Assembly (NCBI GenBank): GCA_025232375.1
Contig: CP060419.1
Coordinates: forward strand, 371,001 to 435,000
Direction: 5' to 3'
Length of the DNA: 64,000 nt
From: Pseudoxanthomonas sp. NC8
Lineage (GTDB): Bacteria > Pseudomonadota > Gammaproteobacteria > Xanthomonadales > Xanthomonadaceae
The notes under the pieces were generated by a model. That model saw only the letters and a list, made by a program, of their open reading frames with translations, was not told where the DNA came from and did not search any database. The position numbers and the translations under genes were made by a program. Positions 63,754 to 64,000 of this stretch are shown here, piece after piece. Every line of letters starts with the position of its first letter. Position 1 is the stretch's first letter.

Positions 63754-64000
63754 ATGGCAAGGCAGGTGCAGAAGAAGCGCGTATCCATCGAACTGGGCGA
63801 GGGCATCGTCATCGAGGTCGACCTCAGGCCGGTCTACAGCGGCGTCGTCGTGCAGCCGCCGCCGCCGAAGAAGGTCGCCCGCGTGCTGGTCAACCTGGAC
63901 GAGCACGGCGACTGGGACTCGATGACGCTGGGCCTGGACATCGAGGTCGCGGTCAGGCGCAAGACCAAGGCCAGGGCGAAGAAGGCGGTGGGCGCGGCCA
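63754..64000 (+). CDS. Small protein, 5' part, paralogue of the previous gene
   Basis: Starts at ATG 63754 with AAGGAGCAGG upstream and runs past the window end; 82 residues visible. After VSIELGEGIVIEVDL it has SGVVVQPPPPKKVARVLVNL, aligning with GVIVKPPRPKLLAAQVVNL in the gene before. The end is Lys/Arg-rich (RRKTKARAKK). Family unknown. Confidence 0.7.
   Translation, partial: MARQVQKKRVSIELGEGIVIEVDLRPVYSGVVVQPPPPKKVARVLVNLDEHGDWDSMTLGLDIEVAVRRKTKARAKKAVGAA

Overview
The window is GC-rich DNA from a gammaproteobacterium, most likely a member of the Xanthomonadaceae (Lysobacter, Luteimonas or Pseudoxanthomonas type). This rests on the gene families present: plant-type GshA, the Grx4-rhodanese fusion, AceE, a DUF262 island next to aceE, and paired amidohydrolases with N-terminal signal peptides. 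No rRNA, CRISPR array or complete insertion sequence was seen.

A technical feature dominates the annotation. Most longer genes, including aceE, frmA, rsgA and gshA, are broken by one or more single-base indels while the protein stays recognisable across the breaks. A large share of the breaks sit exactly on CCWGG (CCTGG read as CCTTGG, CCCTGG, CTGG or ATGG; CCAGG read as CCAAGG). The simplest explanation is base-calling error at a methylated motif, not gene decay, so CDS coordinates below span the whole inferred gene and the break sites are named.

Layout. 0-5.3 kb: the end of gshA, then three leftward secreted proteins with a duplicated gshA tail between two of them. 5.6-11.6 kb: a c-di-GMP phosphodiesterase, a formaldehyde-detoxification cluster (frmR-frmA-fghA) with a clear FrmR-type operator, a Dph6-like protein and a DegV protein. 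11.6-22.1 kb: metabolic and envelope genes (two amidohydrolases, Grx4-rhodanese, polysaccharide deacetylase, methyltransferase/SGNH pair, aminotransferase, rsgA). 22.2-23.0 kb: a lower-GC island of four very small genes, two of them encoding peptides with perfect 15-residue double-glycine leaders. 23.1-28.9 kb: maeB, a D-amino-acid aldolase/deaminase and a DUF1704 peptidase. 29.0-33.9 kb: a partner-switching stress-signalling operon (two membrane SpoIIE-type phosphatases and a STAS protein). 34.1-36.8 kb: aceE. 36.8-39.1 kb: a 3' tRNA-Leu fragment, a terminator and a low-GC island with a nucleotidyltransferase and a DUF262 protein, a candidate defence pair.

39.1-52.1 kb is an accessory stretch of secreted hydrolases, lipoproteins, an orphan Imm11-like immunity gene and tRNA-Thr. 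It is studded with a family of palindromic GGGGTCAG repeats that lie almost always within about 30 bases after a stop codon. 52.2-64 kb: an alpha-galactosidase (GH27), a TPR protein, a PKHD hydroxylase, ExbD, a nucleoside deoxyribosyltransferase-like protein and a membrane winged-helix/TPR regulator followed by two paralogous small proteins.

The best candidates for something undescribed are the four-peptide double-glycine locus (22179-22980), whose first gene is easily missed because it is so short, and the nucleotidyltransferase-DUF262 pair beside the tRNA fragment.
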